Assembly: GCA_002428935.1 (NCBI GenBank)
Contig: DIYG01000145.1
Location: 1-18,305, forward strand
Origin: Halieaceae bacterium UBA6060
Lineage (GTDB): Bacteria > Pseudomonadota > Gammaproteobacteria > Pseudomonadales > Halieaceae
Direction of reading: 5' to 3'
DNA length: 18,305 nucleotides
In this document: positions 6,801 to 13,889 of the stretch, one piece after another
How positions within the stretch are numbered: position 1 is the stretch's first letter
How the letters are laid out: each line of letters begins with the position of its first letter
The notes under the pieces: model-generated
The model's database searches: none
Told to the model about the DNA's origin: nothing
What the model saw: only the letters and a program-made list of their open reading frames with translations
Translations under genes and position numbers: made by a program

Positions 6801-6973
6801 TCTGGCCCGGTGTGCAGAAAAATTTTCGCCAGGCCCTGTTAAAAGCGCGCCTGCTGATTGTGAAGGGTACTCTGCAAAAAAAAGACGGTGTCACCCATGT
6901 GGTCGCGGGCGCACTCTATGACCACACGGACGCCCTGGGACAACTGCGTCTCAAACCGCGGAGCTTTCGCTAG
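3851..6973 (+). CDS. dnaE2: Error-prone DNA polymerase III alpha subunit DnaE2 (ImuC)
   Basis: 1040 residues, full length for DnaE2. The order is: PHP domain (about 6-240, starting YTELHCLSCFSFLRGAS); palm/thumb with LCQGRGSAANSVVCY (331-345); PDIDVDFEHERR with catalytic D374 and D376; the third aspartate D530 in LLKVDVLAL; fingers with GVPIFQEQVIRLAMVAAGFTG (648-668) and GFGGYGFPESHSASFALLAY (717-736); and a C-terminal OB fold (about 947-1020). The protein ends LKPRSFR and lacks the extra C-terminal clamp/tau region of replicative DnaE1. DnaE2 performs translesion synthesis in SOS mutagenesis, usually with ImuB and ImuA, which are not in this window. The start is 15 nt behind and in the same frame as the intI stop. 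No good ribosome binding site is visible, so coupled translation with intI is likely. Confidence 0.97.
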   Translation: MPKHLPYTELHCLSCFSFLRGASRPEELVAQAAMHAYTGIAITDECSLAGVVKAHVAAKEHDLHLIIGSEFTLNEGIRLVALAPSRAAYAELSGLVSLGRRRSPKGEYSLTLRDVIFHLKRCLLLWLPRDNDESTRGYGRQLARLCRKRVWIGVEYLLGNDELRRYRILQSLGADLALPLVACGDVRMHCPGRKPLHDVMTALQHNCSIDELGGKRLPNAQRHLRSLAQLECFYPAELLLETQRIAQQCHFSLDELRYEYPKEVVPEGQTAKEHLRQLTWEGAQQRWPRGTPTAIHDRIEAELALIAELEYEYYFLTVYDVVRFARERNILCQGRGSAANSVVCYCLHVTEVSPEKVSLLFERFISRERDEAPDIDVDFEHERREEVIQYIYKKYTRRRAALAATVVTYQARSAVRDVGKALGLDPIFIDDLAKSMAWWDRQRDLETRFAEHGLDTKEDDSEVSMAQLFYSLVQQILGFPRHLSQHVGGFVISRGPISQLVPVENASMPDRTVIQWDKEDIEALGLLKVDVLALGMLSAIRKSLQLVRRYDPRITCLQDIPTEDPATYRMLHKADSLGVFQIESRAQMTMLPRLKPKCFYDLVIEIAIVRPGPIQGDMVHPYLRRRQGLEDVSYPDEAVKGVLESTLGVPIFQEQVIRLAMVAAGFTGGEADQLRRAITNWGRNSKLLTFEQKLTQGMLRRGYSEDYAKRLFDQIKGFGGYGFPESHSASFALLAYVSAWLKRHHPAAFYVGLLNSQPMGFYTPSQLIQDARRHNVSVLPVDVNDSTWDHQLLDDEHLGKRAPIRLGFRLINGLSRDGAARIDEARRHGPFRRIVDLRKRAALSKDDMEALVDADALASLSGNRHQARWNVMALEPERPLLAYEDDASSETLSDAVCLPAPAVAESVLADYQSTGLTLRAHPLALLRAEAPFDRCKRQLDLETLGNGRFVRIAGLVTCRQRPGTASGVVFLTLEDETGNNNVVVWPGVQKNFRQALLKARLLIVKGTLQKKDGVTHVVAGALYDHTDALGQLRLKPRSFR

Positions 6974-7064
6974 CTGAGGACCAGAGAAATCCTAGCCTAG
7001 GGGCCACCGGTCAAATATCAGACAGCCGGCCCCAATGATGGATGCAGCAACAAAGCCGTTGTAG

Positions 7065-8054
7065 TCAGGGCACTGAGACGCTTTCTGCCTCGCGCAAAAA
7101 CTCTCGCAGGATGGACCGGTACAGCTCCGGTGCTCGATTAAGGGAGGCGTGACCAACTTCCGGGATAACTTCAAACCGGGCACCAGGTACGGCCTCGGCA
7201 AAGGAACGGATGGTCTGAGGTCGGGCTTCGTCGTACTCGCCGGTAATGAACAGCGTCGGAACATCGATCTCCGGTAAGCGCGAAACCAGATCAAAATCCT
7301 GGAGACTGCCCGTGGCAAAGAATTCCGTTGGACCCCACATCTGCTCGTAAATTACCGGATTCCACGGTGCGTCTTCGCAGGTCACAGTCTCCACCGCCTC
7401 CCCTCGGGATACAAAGGCGGCGTAGAACTTGCCGGTTGCCTCGACGTAATCCGGATGATCGGTGCTGCCCTCTCGCTCATGGAGCGCCAGGACCGCCTGT
7501 ACCTCAGGGTCGAGGGTCGCACGTAGCGCATTGGCATCACGAATCCACAGGGGCGTGCTGATCAGCGGCGACGATAGGGTAAGCGACACTATGCCTTCCG
7601 TACCCTTTTCCAATACGTAGTAGGCCGCCAGGGCCCCGCCCCAGCTGTGACCCTGCAGATGCATTCGTGAAAGGCCCAGCTCTGAGCGCAGGGTGTGCAG
7701 CGCCTCTACAAATCGGTCTCTTTGCCACAGACTGGGATCCCTGGGTCTACCCGAACGACCGGTGCCGAGCTGATCGTAGCGAATCACCGGACGTTCATCG
7801 GCCAGGGGATACAACAGCTGCAAACCGCAGGAGGTGCCACCGGGCCCCCCATGCAGAGTCAGCAATGGGACACCATCGGAGTCACCGGCAACTTCGTACC
7901 ACAATGGGCCGCCGGGCACCGAAACAAAACCCGATCGCAAGGTAGCGGACCGCTCCGTTGCGGTGGCGCCGAGCACCATACCAGACCAAACCGTTAGCAC
8001 TGCGAAAACTAACCCAAGGAATACATCCGAGGAATTTCGATACCAAGTCCTCAT
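7065..8054 (-). CDS. Exported alpha/beta hydrolase, proline iminopeptidase-like (family S33)
   Basis: 329 residues from ATG at 8054; the frame is open to 8117, but that start would overlap the upstream gene by about 50 nt and weaken the signal sequence. Residues 1-30 look like a signal peptide or N-terminal anchor (DVFLGLVFAVLTVWSGMVLGA). The hydrolase part shows LTLHGGPGG (66-73, oxyanion loop), nucleophile S137 in GHSWGG, acid D275 in TGEYDE, and H302 in VGHASL. HGGPG with GHSWGG is typical of proline iminopeptidases and related esterases; the substrate cannot be read from sequence. It is last in the minus-strand run, 10 nt behind the MAPEG gene, and converges with dnaE2 across 91 bp. Confidence 0.9.
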   Translation of the reverse strand: MRTWYRNSSDVFLGLVFAVLTVWSGMVLGATATERSATLRSGFVSVPGGPLWYEVAGDSDGVPLLTLHGGPGGTSCGLQLLYPLADERPVIRYDQLGTGRSGRPRDPSLWQRDRFVEALHTLRSELGLSRMHLQGHSWGGALAAYYVLEKGTEGIVSLTLSSPLISTPLWIRDANALRATLDPEVQAVLALHEREGSTDHPDYVEATGKFYAAFVSRGEAVETVTCEDAPWNPVIYEQMWGPTEFFATGSLQDFDLVSRLPEIDVPTLFITGEYDEARPQTIRSFAEAVPGARFEVIPEVGHASLNRAPELYRSILREFLREAESVSVP

Positions 8055-8064
8055 CGCCACGAAC

Positions 8065-8469
8065 TCAGAACAGCGCCACAAGAAGCATCCCCACCGTGGC
8101 TGCGAAACCCACGGCAAAGATCAGCGAACGAAGCAGAAAAATCCCCGATGCATACGCTGGCACATAGGCAATGCGCGCAATGAGGTAGGTCCAGGCCAAT
8201 TGCTCCGTCAATGGCGTTGAGGCCTTGCTGAGCACCACTACCAGCACCGCAATAGTAAACAGGGTCAGCGCTTCAAAGTGGTTGTTAAAGGCGCGAAACA
8301 GTCGCCCACCCAGACCCGACGCTTCCTGATGCTCGTCTCGAGGACCCGCCGTATAGGCCGTACCGAGCTGCACATTAAGCGGCACCGCCATGAGCACAAA
8401 CTGCAGCACCTGTAAAAGCGCCGCATAGCCCAACACCCGCACTTCTACGGGCATGAGTGATAAATCCAC
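8065..8469 (-). CDS. MAPEG-family membrane protein
   Basis: 134 residues, typical for MAPEG (membrane-associated eicosanoid and glutathione metabolism) proteins. Four hydrophobic helices are visible at about 10-32, 65-82, 88-107 and 111-133. The family segment is RLFRAFNNHFEALTLFTIAVLVV (about 56-78), in which the RAxxNxxE pattern marks the glutathione/active-site helix; the YLIARIAYVPAYASG stretch is also typical. Bacterial members are inner-membrane proteins of mostly unknown substrate, some with glutathione transferase activity. The start is GTG at 8469 with AGGAGA six to seven bases upstream. It lies 10 nt after the aldose dehydrogenase stop, so co-transcription is likely. Confidence 0.9.
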   Translation of the reverse strand: MDLSLMPVEVRVLGYAALLQVLQFVLMAVPLNVQLGTAYTAGPRDEHQEASGLGGRLFRAFNNHFEALTLFTIAVLVVVLSKASTPLTEQLAWTYLIARIAYVPAYASGIFLLRSLIFAVGFAATVGMLLVALF

Positions 8470-8479
8470 GGTGAATCTC

Positions 8480-9619
8480 CTAGGACTTGGGGGTCAGTTT
8501 GAGCAAACGACCACCGACGCCCGGCACATGATCTTCCAATACCCAGATGCTGCCGTCATCCGCTTCCTGCAAACCACGGATGCGATTCCCCATATCGAAG
8601 CGTTCCAGTTCTTCAGCGCTGCCGTCATCATTCAACTGCACCCGAACGATGGCCCGCGAAGACAGGCCGGCAATCAAAGCATTCCCCTGCCATGGGGAAA
8701 ACGCCTCCCCGCCGTAGACCATGATATCTCCCGGTGAGATCACCGGCGTCCACCAGAGGGCCGGTGCATTGAACTCCGGGCGGGTATCGTGATTAGGGAT
8801 CGGCCGACCGTCATAGTGCTCGCCGTTGGAGACCACGGGGTAGCCGTAGTTCGCGCCGCGCTCGATGAGATTCAGTTCATCGCCACCACCGGGACCCATT
8901 TCGATCTCCCAAAGGCGTCCATCCAGATCCAGCGTCATACCCAGGGGGTTTCGATGGCCGAGGGACCAGATCTGTGGATACACCCCTTCGTCATCGACGA
9001 AAGGATCTTCGGCGTAGTAGTCCACAAAAGGGTTGTCCTCGGGCACGGAACCGTCGTCGTGGAGGCGCACCAACTTACCGATATTGGACTGCATGTCTTG
9101 CGACGGTGTGAACTTCTGCCGATCGCCCGAGCTGATCCAAAGATATCCGTCGTTATCAAACAGCATTCGATGACCGTAGTGGCCGTAACCAACCTGCTTC
9201 GGGTACTGGCGCCAGATCACCTCTACGTCGCGCAGCGCCGGTCTACGATCAGACTCATCCAAGGTGCCGCGGGCCACCACCGCACCGCGCGTATCCCCCA
9301 CGCCAGCTTCCACATAACTCAGATACACAAAACGGTTATCTTCGAAATCTGGATGCACCATCACATCACCGAGACCGCCCTGCCCCCAATACACCACACT
9401 CGGTACGCCACTGACGCGCAGGGATCGCTCCCCATCGGTGTTAATGATCAGTAATGTGCCTCGCTTCTCCGTTAGCAGGAGCCGGCCATCGGGCAGTTTC
9501 TCGATAGCCCAGGGCTCTTCGAAACGATCAATCTCCTCAATATCGAAAGGTACCTCCGCCTGGGCGAGGGCCGCGCTGCAGCTAAGTATCCAGGCGCAAA
9601 CGGTGAGTAGTGGTCGCAT
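8480..9619 (-). CDS. PQQ-dependent aldose sugar dehydrogenase, exported
   Basis: 379 residues from ATG at 9619, chosen because AAGGAGAA precedes it and it begins a clean signal peptide (MRPLLTVCAWILSCSAALAQA, cleavage near 21). A 21-residue upstream extension in frame would spoil this and overlap the upstream gene. The beta-propeller pattern of the glucose/sorbosone dehydrogenase (YliI/GdhB) family is present: PWAIEKLPDGRLLLTEKRG, then GQGGLGDVMVHPDF, GYGHYGHRMLF (likely catalytic His about 147-150), SSGDR, SLGHRNPLGMTLD and GGDELNLIERGANYGYP. These enzymes oxidise aldoses in the periplasm using PQQ and calcium. No pqq biosynthesis genes are in the window. The exact sugar is unknown. Confidence 0.93.
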   Translation of the reverse strand: MRPLLTVCAWILSCSAALAQAEVPFDIEEIDRFEEPWAIEKLPDGRLLLTEKRGTLLIINTDGERSLRVSGVPSVVYWGQGGLGDVMVHPDFEDNRFVYLSYVEAGVGDTRGAVVARGTLDESDRRPALRDVEVIWRQYPKQVGYGHYGHRMLFDNDGYLWISSGDRQKFTPSQDMQSNIGKLVRLHDDGSVPEDNPFVDYYAEDPFVDDEGVYPQIWSLGHRNPLGMTLDLDGRLWEIEMGPGGGDELNLIERGANYGYPVVSNGEHYDGRPIPNHDTRPEFNAPALWWTPVISPGDIMVYGGEAFSPWQGNALIAGLSSRAIVRVQLNDDGSAEELERFDMGNRIRGLQEADDGSIWVLEDHVPGVGGRLLKLTPKS

Positions 9620-9657
9620 TATTCTTCTCCTTTGTTCACGAGCGATCGATACGCACG

Positions 9658-9969
9658 CTACCAGGTTTTGCCGCCGATCCACTGCCCGGCGGCGGGTTTG
9701 AATTCAGACCAGCGAACCTCGGCGTAAACTCCGGCGCGATGGTAGGGGTCTTCCTCAAGGAGCACTCGGGCCGCCTCGATGTCATCGGCAAGATATACGA
9801 AGCAACTGCTGCTGTAGGCCTCCGTCGCCGGTGCCCGTAATGGGCCGGCGACAAGCACCCGGTCCATGATTGCTTCGATGTAAGTCAGATGGTCCTGTAA
9901 CACTGCGCGCCGAAGTTCCGCGGAATCCGGAACATCGTCACATAAAGCCATATACGCCGGCACGACCAA
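9658..9969 (-). CDS. YCII-domain protein
   Basis: 103 residues. The YCII (YciI-like) pattern is visible: a first strand YMALCDDVPDS, ELRRAVLQDHLTYIEAIMDRVLVAGPLRAP, then SCFVYLADDIEAARVLLEEDPYHRAGVYAEVRWSEF. YCII domains are ferredoxin-like folds with a His-Asp pair (here the HLTY histidine) and are often predicted small enzymes or dimeric binding modules; the reaction is unknown for most. TTG at 9969, directly after the ppnN stop, is used because it keeps the whole first strand. ATG at 9951 is the alternative and would give a very short first strand. Translation is probably coupled to ppnN. Confidence 0.85.
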   Translation of the reverse strand: MVVPAYMALCDDVPDSAELRRAVLQDHLTYIEAIMDRVLVAGPLRAPATEAYSSSCFVYLADDIEAARVLLEEDPYHRAGVYAEVRWSEFKPAAGQWIGGKTW

Positions 9970-11388
9970 TCAGCTCGCCAGCTCGAAACAGGGCCGGTAG
10001 GTTGTGGGGTCAATCTTCATCCGTCCGTCGCGAACAAAGCCTTCGAGAAGCTGGCCCAGACCGTCCACCACCTCACCCTCGCCATGGAGTTGGTACGGCC
10101 CGTGGGTCTCCACAGCCCTAACGCCGAAGTCTTTGACGTTGCCCGCGACGATCCCAGAGAAGGCGCGTCGCAGCTCGGCAATCAGTTCATGGCGAGGCTG
10201 CTCCCGGTGCAGTGCCAGGGCCGCCATGTTTTCGTGGCTGGGTACAAACGGTTGCTGTAACTCTTCCGGGATGTGCAGGTCCCAGGCATAGCTGAAGGAC
10301 TCCGCATGTTCGATGCGCTGTCGACGCACCCCTTTGATACCCGCTTTCATGGCCCGAGCGACAGCCGGAGCGTCGCCATTGATGATCCGATAGTGCTCGG
10401 CAACATCGTCACCCAGGCAGTCCCTTAGAAACTGATCGATCTGCGCAAAGTAGGCCGCGCTCTCGGTTGGGCCCGTGAAGATAAGAGGGAGTGCTTTGTC
10501 GGCGTTCGCCGGATGAAGCTTGATACCCAACAGGAACATGATCTCTTCGGCGGTCCCCACGCCACCGGGGAACACAATGATGCCGTGGGCAATACGCACG
10601 AAGGCTTCCAGGCGTTTCTCGATGTCCGGCAGAATAGCCAGTTCGTTGACAATGGCATTCGGTGACTCGGCGGCAATGATCCCCGGCTCCGACACCCCTA
10701 CGTAGCGGCTGTCTCGATTGAGCTGCTTGGCGTGGGCTATCGCCGCACCTTTCATGGGTCCCTTCATTGCGCCCGGACCACATCCGGTACAGATGTCGTA
10801 GCCGCGTAAACCCAGGGAGTAACCCACGGTTTTCGAGTAATCGTACTCGTGACGCGGTATGGAATGACCGCCCCAGCACACCACCAAACGCGGCTGCACA
10901 TTGCTGCGCACCACATCCGCGTTGCGTAGGATCCTAAACACCGCGTCGGTGATACCTTCGGCAGAACTTAAATCGAAGGTCTGCTTCTCCGCCAACTTAT
11001 ATTCCGTGAACACAATGTCGCGTAGCGCGGAAAACAAATGATTGCGGATGCCCTCGATCATCCGGCCATCGACAAAGGCCTCCGACGGTGCATTCTTCAG
11101 CTCCAGCTTCAATCCTCGAGACTCGGGGACCACGCGAATAGCAAAATCCTCATAAGCCTCGTAGACCTGTCGCGCATCATCGACATAACCATCTGTGTTC
11201 AGGATCGCCAGGGCGCAGCGCCGGAACAGGTCATTGATGGCTGCATCGGCATTTGCCAGGCTAGCCATTTCGCGCTGGGAAAGCAGATCCAAAGTTTGTA
11301 GGGGGCGGACCGAGGCGTGGGCAATCTTGGTGGTGGGTTCACCACTACCGCCGGTGGTTTCGGCGGCGAACTGTTCTGGAATCGTCAT
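9970..11388 (-). CDS. ppnN: Nucleotide 5'-monophosphate nucleosidase PpnN (LOG family)
   Basis: 472 residues, slightly longer than E. coli PpnN (YgdH, about 454), with the extra length mostly at a low-complexity N-terminus. The central LOG-type Rossmann domain (about 165-345) has CWGGHSIPRHEYDY (171-184), GLRGYDICTGCGPGAMKGPMKG (193-214) and the signature FPGGVGTAEEIMFLLGI (273-289), with the catalytic Arg/Glu region. An N-terminal PpnN-specific domain (about 30-150) and C-terminal domain (about 355-470) flank it. PpnN cleaves purine and pyrimidine NMPs to base and ribose 5-phosphate and in E. coli is activated by (p)ppGpp. It is first in the minus-strand run. The ATG at 11388 sits six bases behind a -10-like hexamer. 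Confidence 0.93.
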   Translation of the reverse strand: MTIPEQFAAETTGGSGEPTTKIAHASVRPLQTLDLLSQREMASLANADAAINDLFRRCALAILNTDGYVDDARQVYEAYEDFAIRVVPESRGLKLELKNAPSEAFVDGRMIEGIRNHLFSALRDIVFTEYKLAEKQTFDLSSAEGITDAVFRILRNADVVRSNVQPRLVVCWGGHSIPRHEYDYSKTVGYSLGLRGYDICTGCGPGAMKGPMKGAAIAHAKQLNRDSRYVGVSEPGIIAAESPNAIVNELAILPDIEKRLEAFVRIAHGIIVFPGGVGTAEEIMFLLGIKLHPANADKALPLIFTGPTESAAYFAQIDQFLRDCLGDDVAEHYRIINGDAPAVARAMKAGIKGVRRQRIEHAESFSYAWDLHIPEELQQPFVPSHENMAALALHREQPRHELIAELRRAFSGIVAGNVKDFGVRAVETHGPYQLHGEGEVVDGLGQLLEGFVRDGRMKIDPTTYRPCFELAS

Positions 11389-11400
11389 GGGTCGAGTATA
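11389..11400 (-). promoter_or_regulatory. -10 element of a possible leaderless ppnN promoter
   Basis: TATACT (11400-11395, 5/6) is followed by CGACCC and the ppnN ATG, so transcription would begin at or beside the start codon. No convincing -35 was found 16-18 bp upstream. Confidence 0.45.
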
Positions 11401-11447
11401 CCCCCAGAAAATGCCAGCTCCGTGACAGCTTCGGCGCGATGGGTGAG

Positions 11448-12071
11448 TCAGCCTCGCAGGAGTTCCGGTTCAACCCAGCGAAACGTTAGGTTAATTCGCG
11501 GACCACAGGCCATCCTCTCCTTCGGCACCTCGTGTTTCCAGTTCCGTTGTGTATCACCCTTCATGACCAGCAAGGAACCCGAGTCCAGGGTCAGTCTCCG
11601 GGGCTTCAGATCCTTTCGGTGCCGGTGCTTCATGCGAAAGACCCGCGATTCGCCGAGGCTGAAAGAGGCGATCACGGGTTTGGGCCCCAGTTCTGGCTCG
11701 TCGTCGGCGTGAAGCCCCATACCATCGCGCTCACTCCGATACAGGTTCGCCAACATGCTGTTAAAACGCGCCCCCGTGAGTGCCTCGCAGCGCTCTCGCA
11801 GGTCGCGCAGCACGGGTAACCAAGGCAGAGGTTCGTTCAGTACCCCGGAATACCGATAGCTGGCCCCGGGGTCGCCGTACCAGGCCAGAAGCCTTGGCTG
11901 TTGATAGGTGCGACCGAACAGCTTGATATGACCTTCGCGCCAGGCGATACCGCTTGCCAGCTCTTCAAAAAAGACATCGTTAAGCAGCTCCGGCCAGGGA
12001 GCCCGGTAAAACAGCACCTCGCCATCCGGCAGATCCAGGGCTTCGGCGTGTTGTGAAGGAAATAGCTCCAA
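11448..12071 (-). CDS. AlkB-like 2-oxoglutarate/Fe(II) dioxygenase
   Basis: 207 residues. Iron ligands are visible as H121-x-D123 (GMGLHADDEPELG) and H180 (NWKHEVPK), and 2-oxoglutarate-binding arginines as R192 and R198 (GPRINLTFR). The short form with RTYQQPRLLAWYGDPGASYRYSG (54-76) and NLYRSERDGMGLH resembles the ALKBH2/3-type AlkB branch, which removes 1-methyladenine and 3-methylcytosine from DNA or RNA. The start is TTG at 12071; the frame is open about 50 nt further upstream without another standard start. No promoter was recognised, and no Ada gene is nearby. Its presence near a translesion polymerase gene may be coincidence. Confidence 0.9.
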   Translation of the reverse strand: MELFPSQHAEALDLPDGEVLFYRAPWPELLNDVFFEELASGIAWREGHIKLFGRTYQQPRLLAWYGDPGASYRYSGVLNEPLPWLPVLRDLRERCEALTGARFNSMLANLYRSERDGMGLHADDEPELGPKPVIASFSLGESRVFRMKHRHRKDLKPRRLTLDSGSLLVMKGDTQRNWKHEVPKERMACGPRINLTFRWVEPELLRG

Positions 12072-12217
12072 ACTGGAATCGGCCCTCAGCTTAATTGGCA
12101 GAACCGGCGAAACATCGCCTCAGGCGCTTAACCCAGGCCGTAGGACTCTAACTGCCGCCCGTTGAATGGCAAGACGATCAGGGTGTCGGGCCGACGCGTG
12201 CTCCAAATCCGCAGGAG

Positions 12218-12811
12218 TCAAAGAACAAGTCCTTCCAACATGGCTTCAAGCTGTACTTTCACCCCAGGCCACTCGGGGGCGATGATCGAATAGACGCAGG
12301 TATCACGGACGACACCGTTACTGTGATACCGATGATTACGCAGAATGCCGTCCAGCTTGCCGCCGATACGTTCGATGGCCCGGCGACTGGCACGGTTGTA
12401 GGTGGAGGTACGAAACTCCACGGCCAGGCAGCCCAGAGTGTCAAAAGCGTGGGCGAGTAAGAGGAGCTTGCACTGGGTATTTAGCGGCGTGCGTTGTGCG
12501 CGGCGGGCATACCAGGTGTAACCGATCTCTACCCGCGGCGTTGTGGCATCGATATTGGTGAAGGTGGTCATCCCCGCGGGAACGCCTTGGGAATCCAATA
12601 CCGTGAAAGGCAACATCTCACCCGCTTCTTGCTGTTCCAAGCGCCAGCGTATATTGGCCCCCATGGTATCGGGAGACGGCACATTCGTGTACCAGAGCTT
12701 AAACAAGTCACCACCAGCACTGGCATCAGCCAGCGCCGGCTCATGCTCTAAAGACAGGGGCACAAGGCTGCCGTAGGGCCCATTAAGCGTCACCGCCTCG
12801 ATCAAAGCCAT
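12218..12811 (-). CDS. GNAT N-acetyltransferase, RimJ/RimL type
   Basis: 197 residues. The RimJ/RimL pattern is visible: an N-terminal substrate half (LVPLSLEHEPALADA), then GVPAGMTTFTNID (about 76-88), VEIGYTWYARRAQRTPLNTQCKLLLLAHAFDTLGCLAVEF (about 94-133, the acetyl-CoA-binding helix region) and TSTYNRASRRAIERIGGKLDGILRNHRY (about 136-163). Members acetylate ribosomal-protein N-termini, antibiotics or small amines; the substrate is not readable here. The ATG at 12811 has AGGAGA 10 nt upstream. It stands alone, with 146 bp to the next gene and the peroxiredoxin terminator upstream. Confidence 0.9.
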   Translation of the reverse strand: MALIEAVTLNGPYGSLVPLSLEHEPALADASAGGDLFKLWYTNVPSPDTMGANIRWRLEQQEAGEMLPFTVLDSQGVPAGMTTFTNIDATTPRVEIGYTWYARRAQRTPLNTQCKLLLLAHAFDTLGCLAVEFRTSTYNRASRRAIERIGGKLDGILRNHRYHSNGVVRDTCVYSIIAPEWPGVKVQLEAMLEGLVL

Positions 12812-12901
12812 GCTGCTGTCTCTCTCCTATGCCAATGGCGCAAGCATGCCATGAAGCCTCTTGCCGGGCACAGTCTGAAGGCGAGTTCGGCTCTTCAGGC
12901 G

Positions 12902-12932
12902 AAAAAAAACCCGCACTGCGAGACAGCGCGGG
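12902..12932 (-). terminator. Intrinsic terminator of the peroxiredoxin gene
   Basis: On the minus strand a 9-bp stem (CCCGCGCTG / CAGTGCGGG, one G-U pair) with a 5-nt loop is followed by eight Ts. It lies about 40 nt past the peroxiredoxin stop. On the plus strand only four Ts follow the stem, so it works mainly leftward. Confidence 0.92.
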
Positions 12933-12971
12933 CTTTTCGCAGCCCCTTGCAGGGCCAACCGCCTTTAGGCC

Positions 12972-13538
12972 TTAGCCAACGAAGGCCAGACGAGGCTCAG
13001 AGACACCCGTCGCTTCCGTGCCTTTCAGGTAGGCCAGCATGGTGTCCGCATCGGAGACCTCGAAGGGGTCTGTAGGACAGTTGTCGCCAAAATCTGCCTC
13101 GACAAACATCTTTTCGATGGCGCCGTCGTTGACCAGCATGGAGTAACGCCAGGAGCGCATACCGAAGCCAAGGTTGGATTTGTCGACCAACATGCCCATC
13201 TTCCGGGTGAACTCGCCATTGCCGTCCGGGAGAAGAAAGACGTTCTTGCTGCCCTGTTCTTTGCCCCACTTGAACATCACAAAGGCATCGTTCACGGAAA
13301 CGCAAATAATGGCGTCCACACCCTGAGCCTGAAACTCTTCGTAAAGCTCTTCATAGCGTGGCAAATGGTTCGACGAGCAGGTGGGCGTGAAGGCGCCGGG
13401 CAGAGAGAACACCACAACTTTTTTGCCGGCAAACAGGTCTGCGGTGCTCGTATCCTGCCAACGGTAAGGGTTATCTCCGTCGACAGATTCATCGCGAACG
13501 CGGGTCTTGAAAACCACCTGAGGAACAGTGCTGATCAC
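12972..13538 (-). CDS. Peroxiredoxin (Prx5/AhpE-like, glutaredoxin-dependent type)
   Basis: 188 residues from GTG at 13538, chosen because AGGAG lies 8 nt upstream; the frame is open 16 codons further, but those residues do not look like the family. The peroxidatic cysteine is C54 in VVFSLPGAFTPTCSSNHLPRY, the Prx5 pattern. Later motifs fit too: NDAFVMFKWGKEQGSKNVFLLPDGNGEFTRKMGM, FGMRSWRYSMLVNDG, and NCPTDPFEVSDADTML, which is the region after the first fold in bacterial Prx5 proteins. It reduces hydrogen peroxide and alkyl hydroperoxides in the cytoplasm. There is no fused glutaredoxin domain. It is transcribed alone, divergently from the DUF6502 gene. Confidence 0.93.
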   Translation of the reverse strand: MISTVPQVVFKTRVRDESVDGDNPYRWQDTSTADLFAGKKVVVFSLPGAFTPTCSSNHLPRYEELYEEFQAQGVDAIICVSVNDAFVMFKWGKEQGSKNVFLLPDGNGEFTRKMGMLVDKSNLGFGMRSWRYSMLVNDGAIEKMFVEADFGDNCPTDPFEVSDADTMLAYLKGTEATGVSEPRLAFVG

Positions 13539-13889
13539 TAAACAGTCTCCTAATGCTAGAACATACAGAATCCGGCCAGGGCACATCGGGACCTGGCCAG
13601 AGGGGTTTCAGAGTGTGACGCCTGATTATATTCATCAACCAGCCATCGTCATAATTGATTTTATCGCTTTATCTATTCGGCTTAATCGATTAAAAGTTTG
13701 CTTCCGTTCATCCAACGGCAAACAACCTGCGCTAGGGCGGACCAGTCCTGGACCAGAGGAGCTCACGCCCGGTAATAGCAGCGATTTTCGCGCTTAGAGG
13801 GCCCTATTGGCGGTGATTAACCACAAGATTCTCGTCGCAAGACACGAGGAGGCCTTGACAACTCGATAGAATTGGGAAATTATTCCCAC
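13539..13889. promoter_or_regulatory. Divergent promoter region between peroxiredoxin and DUF6502 genes
   Basis: This 351-bp gene-free stretch holds control elements for both sides. For the peroxiredoxin (minus), a perfect TATAAT lies at 13630-13625 with a poor -35, giving a leader of about 80 nt. For the DUF6502 gene (plus), a perfect TTGACA (13855-13860) and AATTAT (13878-13883) are 17 bp apart. A 12-bp palindrome TTAATCGATTAA (13682-13693) sits between them in an AT-rich patch (about 13650-13700). A GGGAA-N4-TTCCC inverted repeat (13874-13887) covers the DUF6502 -10. Two short segments (13693-13855 and 13539-13620) show nothing further. Confidence 0.65.

Noticed and set aside
6990..7040. 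Hairpin after dnaE2 (GGGGCC...CCGGCCCC) as a terminator
   Set aside because: The stem needs a 3-nt bulge, the loop is long and no T run follows.
8789..9454. Long open frame (221 codons) on the plus strand
   Set aside because: It lies wholly antisense to the aldose dehydrogenase gene, whose domains are clear, and its translation has no recognisable pattern.
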